Origin: Roseitalea porphyridii
Lineage (GTDB): Bacteria; Pseudomonadota; Alphaproteobacteria; Rhizobiales; Rhizobiaceae
Reading direction: 5' to 3'
Length of the DNA: 64,000 nt
Assembly (NCBI RefSeq): GCF_004331955.1
Contig: NZ_CP036532.1
Coordinates: 1,550,001 to 1,614,000, forward strand
Below are positions 9,072 through 17,626 of this stretch, in pieces (positions within the stretch are counted from its first letter, which is position 1; every line of letters begins with the position of its first letter). The notes below the pieces were generated by a model. The model worked only from the letters and a program-made list of their open reading frames with translations. It ran no database searches and was not told where the DNA came from. Both the position numbers and the translations under genes were made by a program.

Positions 9072-9836
9072 TCAGCAGCTCGTTTCGGCGCACTCGCGCG
9101 CCTCGTCGATCTTTTCGCGAAGAAGGTCCGCGCCCAGCGCGCCGGGCACCAGTTCGGTGCCGATCACGTAGGAGGGCGTGCCGGTGATGCCGAGCGCCTC
9201 GGCCAGAAGGTAGGTCATCTCGACCTGCCGGGCATTGGCCGGGTTGGTCATCTCGTCCCGCAGCGCCTGTTCGTCCGCGCCCAGTTCCAGCGCGATCTCC
9301 ATGGCCGTCGTCTCGTTGGCGCGGCCTTCGGCCATCATCAGCCGTTCGTGAAACTCGCCATAGGCCTGCGGCATGACCCGGTTGAAGGCCAGCGCGACCT
9401 GGTGGGCCCCGTTGGAATCCTCGCCCAGGATCGGAAACTCCTTGAGCACGAAGCGCAGGTTGGGATCGCTCTCGATCAGCGTGTTCATGTCGTCGAGCGC
9501 ACGCCGGCAGAAGCCGCAATTATAGTCGAAGAACTCGACCACCGTGATGTCGCCGGCCGGATTGCCGAGGACCGGGTCGGACGGATTGCGGAACAGATCG
9601 TCCGCCGCCGAGGTGATGATCTCGCGCCGCCGCTCGTCTTCTTCGGCCACCTGCCGCGCCTCGAGCGCCTCCTGCACCTCGATCATCACCTCGGGATTGG
9701 CGAGCAGATAGTCGCGTACGATCTCGCCGATCTCCTCGCGCTGGGACTCGTCGAAGGCTTGCGCGGCCGACGGGCCCGCGAACATCGCAAGGCCGATCAG
9801 CGTGGCAAGCACGGTTCGGGTGAGGCGAGCGATCAT
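9072..9836 (-). CDS. Periplasmic DsbA-like thiol:disulfide oxidoreductase
   Basis: A 254-residue protein with a signal peptide (residues 1-25, ending SAAQA), an N-terminal helical segment (DESQREEIGEIVRDYLLANP) typical of the Com1/ScsC-like DsbA group, and a thioredoxin-fold domain with the redox site FFDYNCGFCRRALDDM. The cis-proline loop is GTPSYVIG. It probably forms or isomerises disulfides in exported proteins. It lies 33 bases downstream of the M48 protease and in the same direction, so both may share a role in envelope protein quality control. Confidence 0.92.
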   Translation of the reverse strand: MIARLTRTVLATLIGLAMFAGPSAAQAFDESQREEIGEIVRDYLLANPEVMIEVQEALEARQVAEEDERRREIITSAADDLFRNPSDPVLGNPAGDITVVEFFDYNCGFCRRALDDMNTLIESDPNLRFVLKEFPILGEDSNGAHQVALAFNRVMPQAYGEFHERLMMAEGRANETTAMEIALELGADEQALRDEMTNPANARQVEMTYLLAEALGITGTPSYVIGTELVPGALGADLLREKIDEARECAETSC

Positions 9837-9869
9837 GAGGTGTCTCCGGTGGGTTGGACGGCGCGCCGC

Positions 9870-11216
9870 TCAGCGCGGCACGCGAAAGCGCTGGATGTCG
9901 TCGGCGCGCAGCCACTGCGGCGCGCCACGTTCGAAACGCCGCTTGGCGCGGGCGGCGAACCGGCGCGCCTCGTCATAGCGGCCGGCATGGAAGTTGGCTT
10001 CGGCGGTCGCCAGTTCTGCTTCGCCGTCGGCGCCCAGCCGCCCATAGGCCATGGCCAGGTGCTGATAGGCGCGCGTGTTGGCCGTGTCGAGCGTGATCGC
10101 CACCTCCAGTTCACCGATGGCGCGGCGCAAATTGGCCTCGCCGCCCGCCAGCACAAGCGCATGGCCGAGCGCGACCTGGATCGTCGGCGCGTTGCCGTTG
10201 GTCAGCTGCACGGCGCGCGAGAAGGCGTTCACCGCCCCTTGCGCGTCCTGTGCGCGCAGCAGCACCTCGCCCTTCATCTCGTGCAGATAGGGATCGCTCG
10301 GGCTCTCGGCGATCAGCCGGTCGATCATCGGCACCGCGTCGCGCGGCGAGCCGTAAAGGAAGGTCGAGATCGCCTTGCCGTAGCGCGCCGCCTGCGAATT
10401 GGGCGCGTCCCGGAAGGCGTCGTCGACCGCGCCCGGCCCGAACACGTAGGCGAGGATCTTCGCCCGTGCCCGGTCGTGGCGCCGTTGCAGCGCGGCGCTG
10501 TCGGTCTTGTCGAAATGCGGGCTTTGCCGCGCGATCGTCTCCAGCGCCGAAAGACGTTCCCGGGGCAGGGGGTGGCTGATCTTGTAGGGGTTGATGCGGT
10601 CGGCGATCAGGCTGATGTCGCGCTGGAAGCGCACGAACGTGGTGAGCAACCCCTTGGCCGACTGACCGGTGCGGTTCAGATAGTCGACGGCCGCGCGATC
10701 GGCGGCCAGTTCCTCCGAACGGCGGTAGGACATCAGCCCGCGCTGGGCGGCCTCGACACCGCCGGCCGCGATGCCGCCGCCGGCCTGGGCGGCCTGCCGG
10801 TTGCCGGACACGCCGCCGGCGATCGCCGCGCCGACGCCGAGCACGGTGGTCACCGCCGCGATCGTCTGGGCCCGGTCGATCTGCTGGCGCAGCCGGTCCT
10901 GATGCCCGCCGGCCAAATGGCCGACCTCGTGCGCGATCACGCCGATGATCTCGTTGGGCGTTTCGGCCTGCACGATCGCGCCCACATTGATGAAGATCTT
11001 GCGGCCCGACACGAACGCGTTGAACGAGCGCTGGTTGACCAGCACGATCTCGGTGCGGTTGCGCTTGACGCCGGCGACGCGCATGATCGGCTCGGCATAG
11101 TCGGCGAGAAGCGCCTCGATCTCGGCATCGCGCACGATCGGCACGCGCGTCGACTGCGCGGCGGCCGTGGCCACCGCCGACAGGGCGAAGGCGACGACGA
11201 GCAGGCAATGGAGCAT
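9870..11216 (-). CDS. Exported M48 family zinc metalloprotease with TPR repeats (BepA-like)
   Basis: A 448-residue protein: signal peptide (ending TAAAQ), M48 peptidase domain with the zinc motif VIAHEVGHLAGGH (His96, Glu97, His100) and the downstream glutamate in RRSEELAADRAAVDYL, then tetratricopeptide repeats from ~300 to the end. This layout matches BepA/YfgC-type outer membrane quality control proteases. Start is uncertain: ATG 11216 has no clear ribosome site, whereas a TTG at 11228 lies 11 bases after GGGAAGG and would add MARR before the hydrophobic core, a better signal peptide. Confidence 0.92.
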   Translation of the reverse strand: MLHCLLVVAFALSAVATAAAQSTRVPIVRDAEIEALLADYAEPIMRVAGVKRNRTEIVLVNQRSFNAFVSGRKIFINVGAIVQAETPNEIIGVIAHEVGHLAGGHQDRLRQQIDRAQTIAAVTTVLGVGAAIAGGVSGNRQAAQAGGGIAAGGVEAAQRGLMSYRRSEELAADRAAVDYLNRTGQSAKGLLTTFVRFQRDISLIADRINPYKISHPLPRERLSALETIARQSPHFDKTDSAALQRRHDRARAKILAYVFGPGAVDDAFRDAPNSQAARYGKAISTFLYGSPRDAVPMIDRLIAESPSDPYLHEMKGEVLLRAQDAQGAVNAFSRAVQLTNGNAPTIQVALGHALVLAGGEANLRRAIGELEVAITLDTANTRAYQHLAMAYGRLGADGEAELATAEANFHAGRYDEARRFAARAKRRFERGAPQWLRADDIQRFRVPR

Positions 11217-11370
11217 GCGGCGGGCCAAGATGGCGATGACCTTCCCGGATATCGTTTGCGTGCGGGCGGCAAATGGCCTAGCGGCGGTACCGCGCTTTGC
11301 GCACCAATAGCAGCGAAAACAAGGCGGTTCACGTGATTTTCGGTCCCTTCGCGACAGGAACCCCGGCGCA

Positions 11371-12510
11371 ATGATGGCGACATCGAAACGCGCCCGGGTC
11401 GACCCGTTCCACGCCATGGATGTCCTGGCCGAGGCCAATCGCCTGGCGGCTGAAGGCAAGCCCGTCTTGTCGCTTGCGGTCGGCCAGCCCGCCGCGCCGG
11501 TCCCCGAACCGGTGCGCCGGGCGGGCGCCGAAGCGCTGCTTGGCGGGCGGCTCGGCTACACCGACACGCTCGGCCGGGCCGAAACGCGCGCCGCCATCGC
11601 GGCCCATTATCGCGACCACTACGGCGTCGACGTGCCGGCCGGGCGGATCGCCGTGACGACCGGCTCGTCGGCCGGCTTCTCGCTGGCGTTCCTGGCCCTC
11701 GCCGATCCGGGCGCCCGCGTCGCCATCGCATCGCCCGGCTATCCCGCCTATCGCAACATCCTCAAGGCGCTGTCGCTTGAAGCGGTGGAACTGCCCGCCG
11801 CCGGCAGCGCCTTCGATCTGGACGCGCTGATCGCCGCCCACCGCGAAAGGCCGATTGCCATGCTGCTGCTGGCGAGCCCCGCCAATCCCACCGGAACGGT
11901 GATCGAGCGGGACGAACTGGGCGCCATCATCGCCGCCTGCCGCGACCACGGCATCGTCTTCATCTCCGACGAGATCTACCACCGGCTCCGCTATACGGGC
12001 GACGACGTCACCGCGCTCGAGTTCGGCGACGACGTCATCGTCATCAATTCGTTCTCGAAATATTACTGCATGACGGGGTGGCGCATCGGCTGGATGGTGC
12101 TCCCCGAAACACTGGTGCGACCCGTCGAGCGGCTGGCGCAGAGCCTTTACATCTGCGCGCCCGACGTCTCGCAGATCGCCGCGCCGCACGCCTTTGCCTG
12201 CACCGGGGACTATGAGGCGATCAAGGAAGGCTACCGCGCCAACCGCGCGCTGCTGCTGGAACGGTTGCCCGGAATGGGGATCGAATTCGCAGCCGCTCCG
12301 GACGGTGCCTTCTATGTCTGGTGCGATATCTCCCGGCACACCAACGATTCGATGGCCTTCGCAAAGCGAATGCTGTCGGAGATCCACGTCGCGGCGACCC
12401 CCGGCGCCGACTTCGACGTGTTCGAGGGCGAACGGCACATCCGCTTTTCGTATGCCGGCGATCAGGCGGTGATCGCCGAGGCGCTGGACCGGATCGAAGC
12501 CTGGCTCTGA
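11371..12510 (+). CDS. PLP-dependent class I/II aminotransferase
   Basis: A 379-residue fold-type I aminotransferase. It has the PLP lysine in SFSKYYCMTGWRIGW (Lys230), the substrate/cofactor Asn in LLLASPANPTGTVIE, DEIYHRL, and the C-terminal Arg segment ERHIRFSYAG. It is close to aspartate/aromatic aminotransferase-like enzymes but the amino acid substrate cannot be assigned. It is transcribed away from the M48 gene and converges with the RNase E gene. Confidence 0.9.
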   Translation: MMATSKRARVDPFHAMDVLAEANRLAAEGKPVLSLAVGQPAAPVPEPVRRAGAEALLGGRLGYTDTLGRAETRAAIAAHYRDHYGVDVPAGRIAVTTGSSAGFSLAFLALADPGARVAIASPGYPAYRNILKALSLEAVELPAAGSAFDLDALIAAHRERPIAMLLLASPANPTGTVIERDELGAIIAACRDHGIVFISDEIYHRLRYTGDDVTALEFGDDVIVINSFSKYYCMTGWRIGWMVLPETLVRPVERLAQSLYICAPDVSQIAAPHAFACTGDYEAIKEGYRANRALLLERLPGMGIEFAAAPDGAFYVWCDISRHTNDSMAFAKRMLSEIHVAATPGADFDVFEGERHIRFSYAGDQAVIAEALDRIEAWL

Positions 12511-12531
12511 CCGCAGCGCGTATCGGCGAGA

Positions 12532-12568
12532 AAAAACCGCGCCAGGGCAGGGCCTTGTCGCGGTTTTT
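12532..12568. terminator. Bidirectional intrinsic terminator
   Basis: A 10-base inverted repeat, AAAAACCGCG and CGCGGTTTTT, with a 17-base loop. It is flanked by A and T runs on both sides, so it can end transcription of the aminotransferase gene and of the converging RNase E gene. It occupies the 84-base gap between their stop codons. Confidence 0.85.
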
Positions 12569-12594
12569 CGATTCGGTCTGTCAGCGCGGTGCGA

Positions 12595-15261
12595 TCAGAA
12601 GAAGCCCTTGCCGCGCGCCCACCATCCGGCGCGCTTGGGCTTTTCGTCCTTGCCGGCGCTGTCGGAGACGACGACCGGCTCGACATCGAGATTGATGTTG
12701 GAGGCGGTCGCGCGCTGGCGGGCGGACTTGTCGTCGCCGTTGGCCGCCGCCGCGTCTTCGGCCGCCTCGCCGTCGGCTGCCTTTTCAGGTTCGTCCTTGG
12801 CCGTTGGAGCCTTGTCCTCGTCGCCCGCAGTTTCGGCCGGCTTGGTTTCGACCGGGGGAGCCGCCTTCGGCTGTTCCTGCGGCTGATCGTTCGCCGCGTC
12901 CTTGCGTGCGCGCGTCGCCTTGTCGGCGTCCGGCTTGTCCTGCTCGGGCGCATCGGCCTCAGGCGTCTTTGCCTCGGTGCGTGCCGCTTCGGCCTCGGCG
13001 GCGATCTGGTCGGCCAGCGGGCCGACCGGCTCTGCGTCCGGCACCCGCACCCGATCGCGGCGGCTGCGGCCGCCACGGCGTCCGCGCGAGCGTCGCTTGC
13101 GCTTGCGGCCGCCGGAGCGGTCGTCATCGTCGTCGCTGTCATCGGAGGAGGCATCGGCCTGGCTGGCATCGGCGCTTTCTTCCTCGCCATCCCTTGCGCG
13201 GCCGCGCCGGCCTCGGCGACGCTTGCGCCGGGGCTTTTCGTCGTCGCCTTCATCGTCCGAGCGGGCGTCCCTTTCGCCGCTCGTGTCCTGCTGCGCCTCT
13301 GTCTCGGCCTCGTCGTCGTCATCGTCCAGACCGATGCCGATCGCCGGGCTTTCGATCGTGGGAAGGTCGGACACCGCTCCCCGGTCGATGGCGAACATCT
13401 CCGCGCCGATCTCGTTGTCCATCTCGACGGTGATGCGGACGCCGAAACGGCCTTCCATCTCGGCCAGCGTGTCGCGCTTGTTGTTGAGGATGTAGAGCGC
13501 CGTGTCGGCCGGCGTGCGCACTGTCACATGGTGCTTGGAATTCTTGATCAGATGCTCTTCCAGCGAGCGGATCACATGCAGCGCCACCGATTGCGGCGAG
13601 CGCACATAGCCGGTGCCGTTGCAGGTCTGGCACACCGACATGGTGCTTTCGAGCACCGAGGCGCGCATGCGCTGGCGGCTCATCTCCAGAAGCCCGAAAT
13701 GCGAGATGCGGCCGACCTGGATGCGCGCGCGGTCGTGCTTGAGGCAGTCCTTGAGCTTCTTTTCGACCGCACGATTGTTGCGGTTCTCGTCCATGTCGAT
13801 GAAGTCGATGACGATCAGGCCGGCGAGGTCGCGCAGGCGCAACTGGCGCGCCACTTCCTCGGCCGCTTCCAGATTGGTGGCGAGCGCGGTCTCCTCGATC
13901 GAGTGCTCGCGCGTCGACTTGCCCGAGTTGACGTCGATGGCGACCAGCGCCTCGGTCTGGTTGATGATGATGTAGCCGCCCGATTTCAGCGTCACCTGCG
14001 GCTGGATCAGCTTGTCGAGCTGCGCCTCGATGCCGGTCCGCGCAAGGATCGGCGCGGTCTCCTTCCACGGCTTGACCACCTTGGACTGGCTCGGCATCAG
14101 CATCGTCATGAAGTCCTTGGCTTCACGATAGCCCGCCTCGCCGGCGACGATGATCTCGTCGATTTCCTTGTTGTAGAGGTCGCGGATCGACCGTTTGATC
14201 AGGCTGCCTTCCTCGTAGACCAGGGCAGGCGCCGTCGATGACAGGGTCAGGTCGCGCACATTGTCCCAAAGGCGCATCAGGTAGTCGTAGTCGCGCTCGA
14301 TCTCGGCCTGCGTGCGGTTGGCGCCGGCGGTCCTCAGGATCACCCCCATGCCCTTGGGCACGTCGAGCTTCTTGACGCATTCCTTCAGGCGCTTGCGGTC
14401 GGAGGCGTTGGTGATCTTGCGCGAGATGCCGCCGCCGCGCGCCGTGTTCGGCATCAGCACCGAATAGCGGCCGGCCAGCGACAGATAGGTGGTCAGCGCG
14501 GCGCCCTTGTTGCCGCGTTCTTCCTTGACGACCTGGACCAGGATCACCTGGCGGCGCTTGATGACCTCCTGGATCTTGTACTGGCGCCGCGAAGGGCGGC
14601 GGCGCGGGCGGCTCTCCTCGAGCGCGTCGTCCTCGCCGACATCCTCGAAATCGGTGTCCTCGTCGTCATCGCCGCTATCGTCGCCATCGTCCTCGTCGAC
14701 ATCCTCGGCGACGGTGTCCGCGGTGTCGGCATCGGTCGCAAGCGTGCGCGCCACGCCCTTGGCGTCGTCGTCTTCCAGCGCGGCGAGGATGGCTTCCATG
14801 CCGACCGGTTCGGCGTCGGGCGTCTGGGCCTCGCGGCTCTTGCCGCCGCGCCGGTCGCGCCGGCCCCGTCCGCGACGGCGACCGCCGCCACGGCTCTTCT
14901 TGCCGCGCCCGCCATTGTCCCCGTTCTTGCCGTTGTCGCCGTCCTCGTCATCATCGTCGAAGTCGGCGTGGGCCTGGGCCGCCTCCTCCTCGATCAGCGC
15001 CTGCCGGTCGGCCAGCGGGATCTGGTAGTAGTCGGGATGGATTTCGGAGAAGGCCAGAAAGCCGTGGCGATTGCCGCCATAGTCGACGAAGGCCGCCTGA
15101 AGCGACGGTTCGACCCGCGTTACCTTGGCGAGGTAGATGTTCCCGCGGATCTGCTTCTTGTGTTGTGATTCGAAATCGAATTCTTCGAGACGGTTACCCT
15201 TGACGACGACGGCACGTGTTTCCTCCGGGTGGGAGGAATCGATGATCATTCTGTTTGACAT
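12595..15261 (-). CDS. rne: Ribonuclease E
   Basis: An 888-residue RNase E/G family endoribonuclease, the scaffold of the RNA degradosome. The N terminus starts with MSNRMIIDSS and an S1 domain (GNIYLAKVTRVEPSLQAAFV), which is interrupted by a long acidic/basic low-complexity insert (residues ~100-225). Catalytic core: LIKRSIRDLYN, GGYIIINQTEALVAIDVNSG (metal-binding Asp), LIVIDFIDMDE, and the zinc-link cysteines in CQTCNGTG. The C-terminal ~290 residues are disordered, with alternating acidic and Arg-rich stretches for RNA and partner binding, and end with WWARGKGFF. Confidence 0.96.
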   Translation of the reverse strand: MSNRMIIDSSHPEETRAVVVKGNRLEEFDFESQHKKQIRGNIYLAKVTRVEPSLQAAFVDYGGNRHGFLAFSEIHPDYYQIPLADRQALIEEEAAQAHADFDDDDEDGDNGKNGDNGGRGKKSRGGGRRRGRGRRDRRGGKSREAQTPDAEPVGMEAILAALEDDDAKGVARTLATDADTADTVAEDVDEDDGDDSGDDDEDTDFEDVGEDDALEESRPRRRPSRRQYKIQEVIKRRQVILVQVVKEERGNKGAALTTYLSLAGRYSVLMPNTARGGGISRKITNASDRKRLKECVKKLDVPKGMGVILRTAGANRTQAEIERDYDYLMRLWDNVRDLTLSSTAPALVYEEGSLIKRSIRDLYNKEIDEIIVAGEAGYREAKDFMTMLMPSQSKVVKPWKETAPILARTGIEAQLDKLIQPQVTLKSGGYIIINQTEALVAIDVNSGKSTREHSIEETALATNLEAAEEVARQLRLRDLAGLIVIDFIDMDENRNNRAVEKKLKDCLKHDRARIQVGRISHFGLLEMSRQRMRASVLESTMSVCQTCNGTGYVRSPQSVALHVIRSLEEHLIKNSKHHVTVRTPADTALYILNNKRDTLAEMEGRFGVRITVEMDNEIGAEMFAIDRGAVSDLPTIESPAIGIGLDDDDDEAETEAQQDTSGERDARSDDEGDDEKPRRKRRRGRRGRARDGEEESADASQADASSDDSDDDDDRSGGRKRKRRSRGRRGGRSRRDRVRVPDAEPVGPLADQIAAEAEAARTEAKTPEADAPEQDKPDADKATRARKDAANDQPQEQPKAAPPVETKPAETAGDEDKAPTAKDEPEKAADGEAAEDAAAANGDDKSARQRATASNINLDVEPVVVSDSAGKDEKPKRAGWWARGKGFF

Positions 15262-15677
15262 ATGTTCTGTATCCGCCGGGCGGAGCGGCCTGCGCGCGCT
15301 CCCGAACGGGGAGCGCCTTTCGGCACAATGGCTGCGCCTTCGGCGTCAGCGGAAGTCCGCCCACCGATGGCCGCACGCCCGGTTGTCCGTTGATTTGCGC
15401 TGACCGTGGCTTCGCATCGAGGCGCGCCGGCATCTCATCGGGTGCGGCGGAGGCTTTCTGCGATACTCTCGATTGTCTGAACAACATGGCCGGACAGCAA
15501 TTTACGATGGACCCGTGCTGGCACGGGCCGTGAAATGCGCTCCTCATCGGAGCGGGAAACTGCGTAGCGGTTTCCAAACAGACCTCTGCGACGATCCTGG
15601 CAATCGCGCGGACGACGCGTCGGCAATCCTGCGTGGCGGACCAAGATACCTTGCATCGGCACCGGACCGCTTGTTTC
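15262..15677 (-). promoter_or_regulatory. Probable long 5' leader of rne
   Basis: About 400 bases without a convincing gene lie between the rne start codon and a promoter candidate at 15678-15706. The stretch contains strong stem-loops, for example GCGCTCCC/GGGAGCGC at 15296-15316 and a CCCGTGC/GCACGGG palindrome at 15512-15527. RNase E genes are known to autoregulate through long structured leaders in enterobacteria; that the same holds here is inference. Short open frames in this stretch have no family features. Confidence 0.4.
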
Positions 15678-15706
15678 AAATTAGGTACTTGTCCTTGCAA
15701 CCGCAA
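15678..15706 (-). promoter_or_regulatory. Candidate sigma-70 type promoter for rne
   Basis: On the minus strand TTGCGG (15701-15706) and TAATTT (15678-15683) are separated by exactly 17 bases in a locally AT-rich patch of a GC-rich region. It would give a ~410-base leader before rne. Prediction from sequence only. The remaining stretch up to the visR-like gene (15707-15964) shows no gene that I can support. Confidence 0.35.
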
Positions 15707-15964
15707 GCGATTTTATTCTTTGACGTAGCCGTCGGGCGGTGTCCGGCAGGCTGCGGCGGCTTGTCGCGGACGCCGCCAGGGCTGCTTTCCCGCTTGAACC
15801 CGGACACCGGACCGGCCATATGCGGCTCGCTTTCAGACTCGTCAATCTGTGGACGGATGCGCGCGGTCGAACCGCGTTGTCATTGACTTTACGTAACCGA
15901 CCCGTCCACGCAGTCAGAGCAAACCCACTCCAAGAGAATCGACGGCGGTTCGATCCGTCTCGCA

Positions 15965-16693
15965 ATGCCCGTGTTGGACGACAACAAGAACAGTTACCGC
16001 GAGCGCGTTTCGCTCTGTACGACCACCTATGACCTGCTGCGGCTGATCAGGGAGGTGACGACGGAGTTCGGCTACCGGTATTTCTCCATAGCGCGGCTGC
16101 CGTCCTCTAAGGACGAGCGGCTGGCCTCGCTGACCGTTCTGACGAACTGGCCGGAGGAACTGCTGCGCCGCTATGACGAGATGGGCCTTCTCAAGGACAG
16201 CCCGATCTATGGCGCGCTGCGCACGACCACCCGGCCGCTGATCTGGTCGAACCGGGCCGGCAGCCGGCACCTCCTGCGCGGGCATGGCCGCGAGGTGCAG
16301 GACATGTTCTGCTCGTTCGGCATGGTCGAGGGGGTGCACATCAGTGTGCAGGAGCCGGGCGGCAAGCGGGGCGCGGTGGGCCTTTCGGGCGACCGGCCGC
16401 CGCCGGGCGAGGCGGAACTGGCCGAACTGAGCTATGTGGCGAACCTGATCTACGAGCGCTTCTCAGAGCTCGACAAGGGCAACAAGCCCCAGAAGATGCA
16501 GAAGCTCAGCCAGCGTGAGGGCGAATGCCTGATGTGGACCGCGTCGGGCAAGACCAGCGCCGAGATCGCGATCATCCTCAAGCTGTCCGAACACACGGTC
16601 AATCACTATCTGACGGCGGCCTGTCAGAAGCTCGGCGCGACCAACCGGGCACACGCCGTCTACAAGGCCATGCGCGCCGGCTATCTGGACTAG
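15965..16693 (+). CDS. LuxR family regulator, VisR/VisN-like
   Basis: A 242-residue transcription factor: N-terminal ligand-binding-like domain (residues ~15-165) and a C-terminal LuxR helix-turn-helix (LSQREGECLMWTASGKTSAE, then SEHTVNHYLTAACQKLGATN). Position at the head of a rhizobial-type flagellar locus, next to the flhB-motA operon, matches VisN/VisR, the master activators of motility in Sinorhizobium and Agrobacterium. Only one LuxR gene is present here, whereas VisN and VisR usually form a heterodimer; the second place is taken by a PAS protein. I cannot tell VisR from VisN by sequence alone. Confidence 0.8.
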   Translation: MPVLDDNKNSYRERVSLCTTTYDLLRLIREVTTEFGYRYFSIARLPSSKDERLASLTVLTNWPEELLRRYDEMGLLKDSPIYGALRTTTRPLIWSNRAGSRHLLRGHGREVQDMFCSFGMVEGVHISVQEPGGKRGAVGLSGDRPPPGEAELAELSYVANLIYERFSELDKGNKPQKMQKLSQREGECLMWTASGKTSAEIAIILKLSEHTVNHYLTAACQKLGATNRAHAVYKAMRAGYLD

Positions 16694-16726
16694 GTCCTGA
16701 CCTGGGCAGCGCGATCGGGAGGAAAC

Positions 16727-17179
16727 ATGGACCAGACCCTGCAGTTCGCCGTGCTCGACAAGGCAAGGCCGGTTCAGAAGGTCGAGGGGGCGGGCGTCGA
16801 CGGAACGACGCTGCTGACCCTGCTGTCGCAGTTCGAACCATTCGGCCTGTGGCGCATGGAACTGGCGACCGGCCTCGTCTACTGGACGCAGGACATCTAC
16901 GAGATCCATGAACTGCCGCCCAGCAGCGGGCCGGTGAACCTGAAGACCGCGATCGACGCCTACCATCCCGACGACCGGCAAATGGTCATCGATTGCCTCG
17001 AGGACGTCGTCGCCCGCAAGTCCGGGTTTCACTTCGTGCTGCGCATCGCCGGCAAGTCGGGCGGCTACAAGCTCGTCAAGGCGCTGGGCATGTTCCATGT
17101 CGACGCCGATGGCGCCGAATGGCTGATCGGCACGTTCTGCGAGGACCCCGGCGGGGTGCGCGGCGTCGTCATCCGCTGA
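16727..17179 (+). CDS. Small PAS-fold protein next to the visR-like gene
   Basis: A 150-residue protein consisting of little more than one PAS_3-like domain: FGLWRMELATGLVYWTQDIY (the usual PAS start), AIDAYHPDDRQMVIDCLEDV and the final strand VDADGAEWLIGTF. No output domain, signal peptide or membrane segment is visible. GGGAGGAAAC gives a strong ribosome site before ATG 16727. It follows the LuxR regulator by 33 bases in the same direction, so it could be a sensor partner of it; that is inference. Confidence 0.75.
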   Translation: MDQTLQFAVLDKARPVQKVEGAGVDGTTLLTLLSQFEPFGLWRMELATGLVYWTQDIYEIHELPPSSGPVNLKTAIDAYHPDDRQMVIDCLEDVVARKSGFHFVLRIAGKSGGYKLVKALGMFHVDADGAEWLIGTFCEDPGGVRGVVIR

Positions 17180-17187
17180 GCGGTGTC

Positions 17188-17622
17188 TCAGGGCCGGGGA
17201 GCGGTCCGGCCAGGGCCCCTTGGCAACGCATTGTTGATCAGGGCGGCGCGCAGGGCGTCGTCGCCGACACCATCTTCTCCATCGGCCTTGATATGCTGCA
17301 GTTCGATCGATGCGTGATCGGCCCGGATCGTCAGCCGCACATGCGCGACGAGCCGACCCGTCGCAATCCGCACGCCGAGCGCGACGCTCGGGGCGCCATT
17401 CCAGTCGGCGCTGACATTGGCGTCGCGGTCATAGCCGATGAAGCCGGGCGCGTAGTGCAGCTCGGCCGCCGCATCGACGATCTCGGCGACGGCGGCCTCG
17501 CGCCCGTTGACCACATGGTCGATGAAGGTGACGAGCTCGGTCATCCGCAGTTCGCTGACGAGCGGGGTCAGCGCCTTGGCGAGCGTTCGTTCGAGACCGA
17601 GATAGCGATCGTCCGGCAACAT
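17188..17622 (-). CDS. Hypothetical protein, last gene of the motA-flhB operon
   Basis: A 144-residue acidic/neutral soluble protein without signal peptide or membrane segments, starting MLPDDRYLGLERTLAKALTP. Its start lies 4 bases after the flhB stop, so it is translated with the flagellar operon. I recognise no domain; the N-terminal half looks helical and the C-terminal half (VRIATGRLVAHVRLTIRADH) looks like a beta sheet. It ends 8 bases from the converging PAS gene. A motility role is suggested only by context. Confidence 0.6.
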   Translation of the reverse strand: MLPDDRYLGLERTLAKALTPLVSELRMTELVTFIDHVVNGREAAVAEIVDAAAELHYAPGFIGYDRDANVSADWNGAPSVALGVRIATGRLVAHVRLTIRADHASIELQHIKADGEDGVGDDALRAALINNALPRGPGRTAPRP

Positions 17623-17626
17623 CGGC

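Noticed and set aside
8994-11336. 780-codon plus-strand frame opposite the DsbA-like and M48 genes
   Set aside because: Antisense shadow; the minus strand has complete signal peptides, HEVGH and CGFC motifs.
15262-15964. Small open frames (for example 15194-15706 minus and 15473-15886 plus) in the rne-visR gap
   Set aside because: No ribosome sites of note, no family features, and mutually overlapping on both strands.
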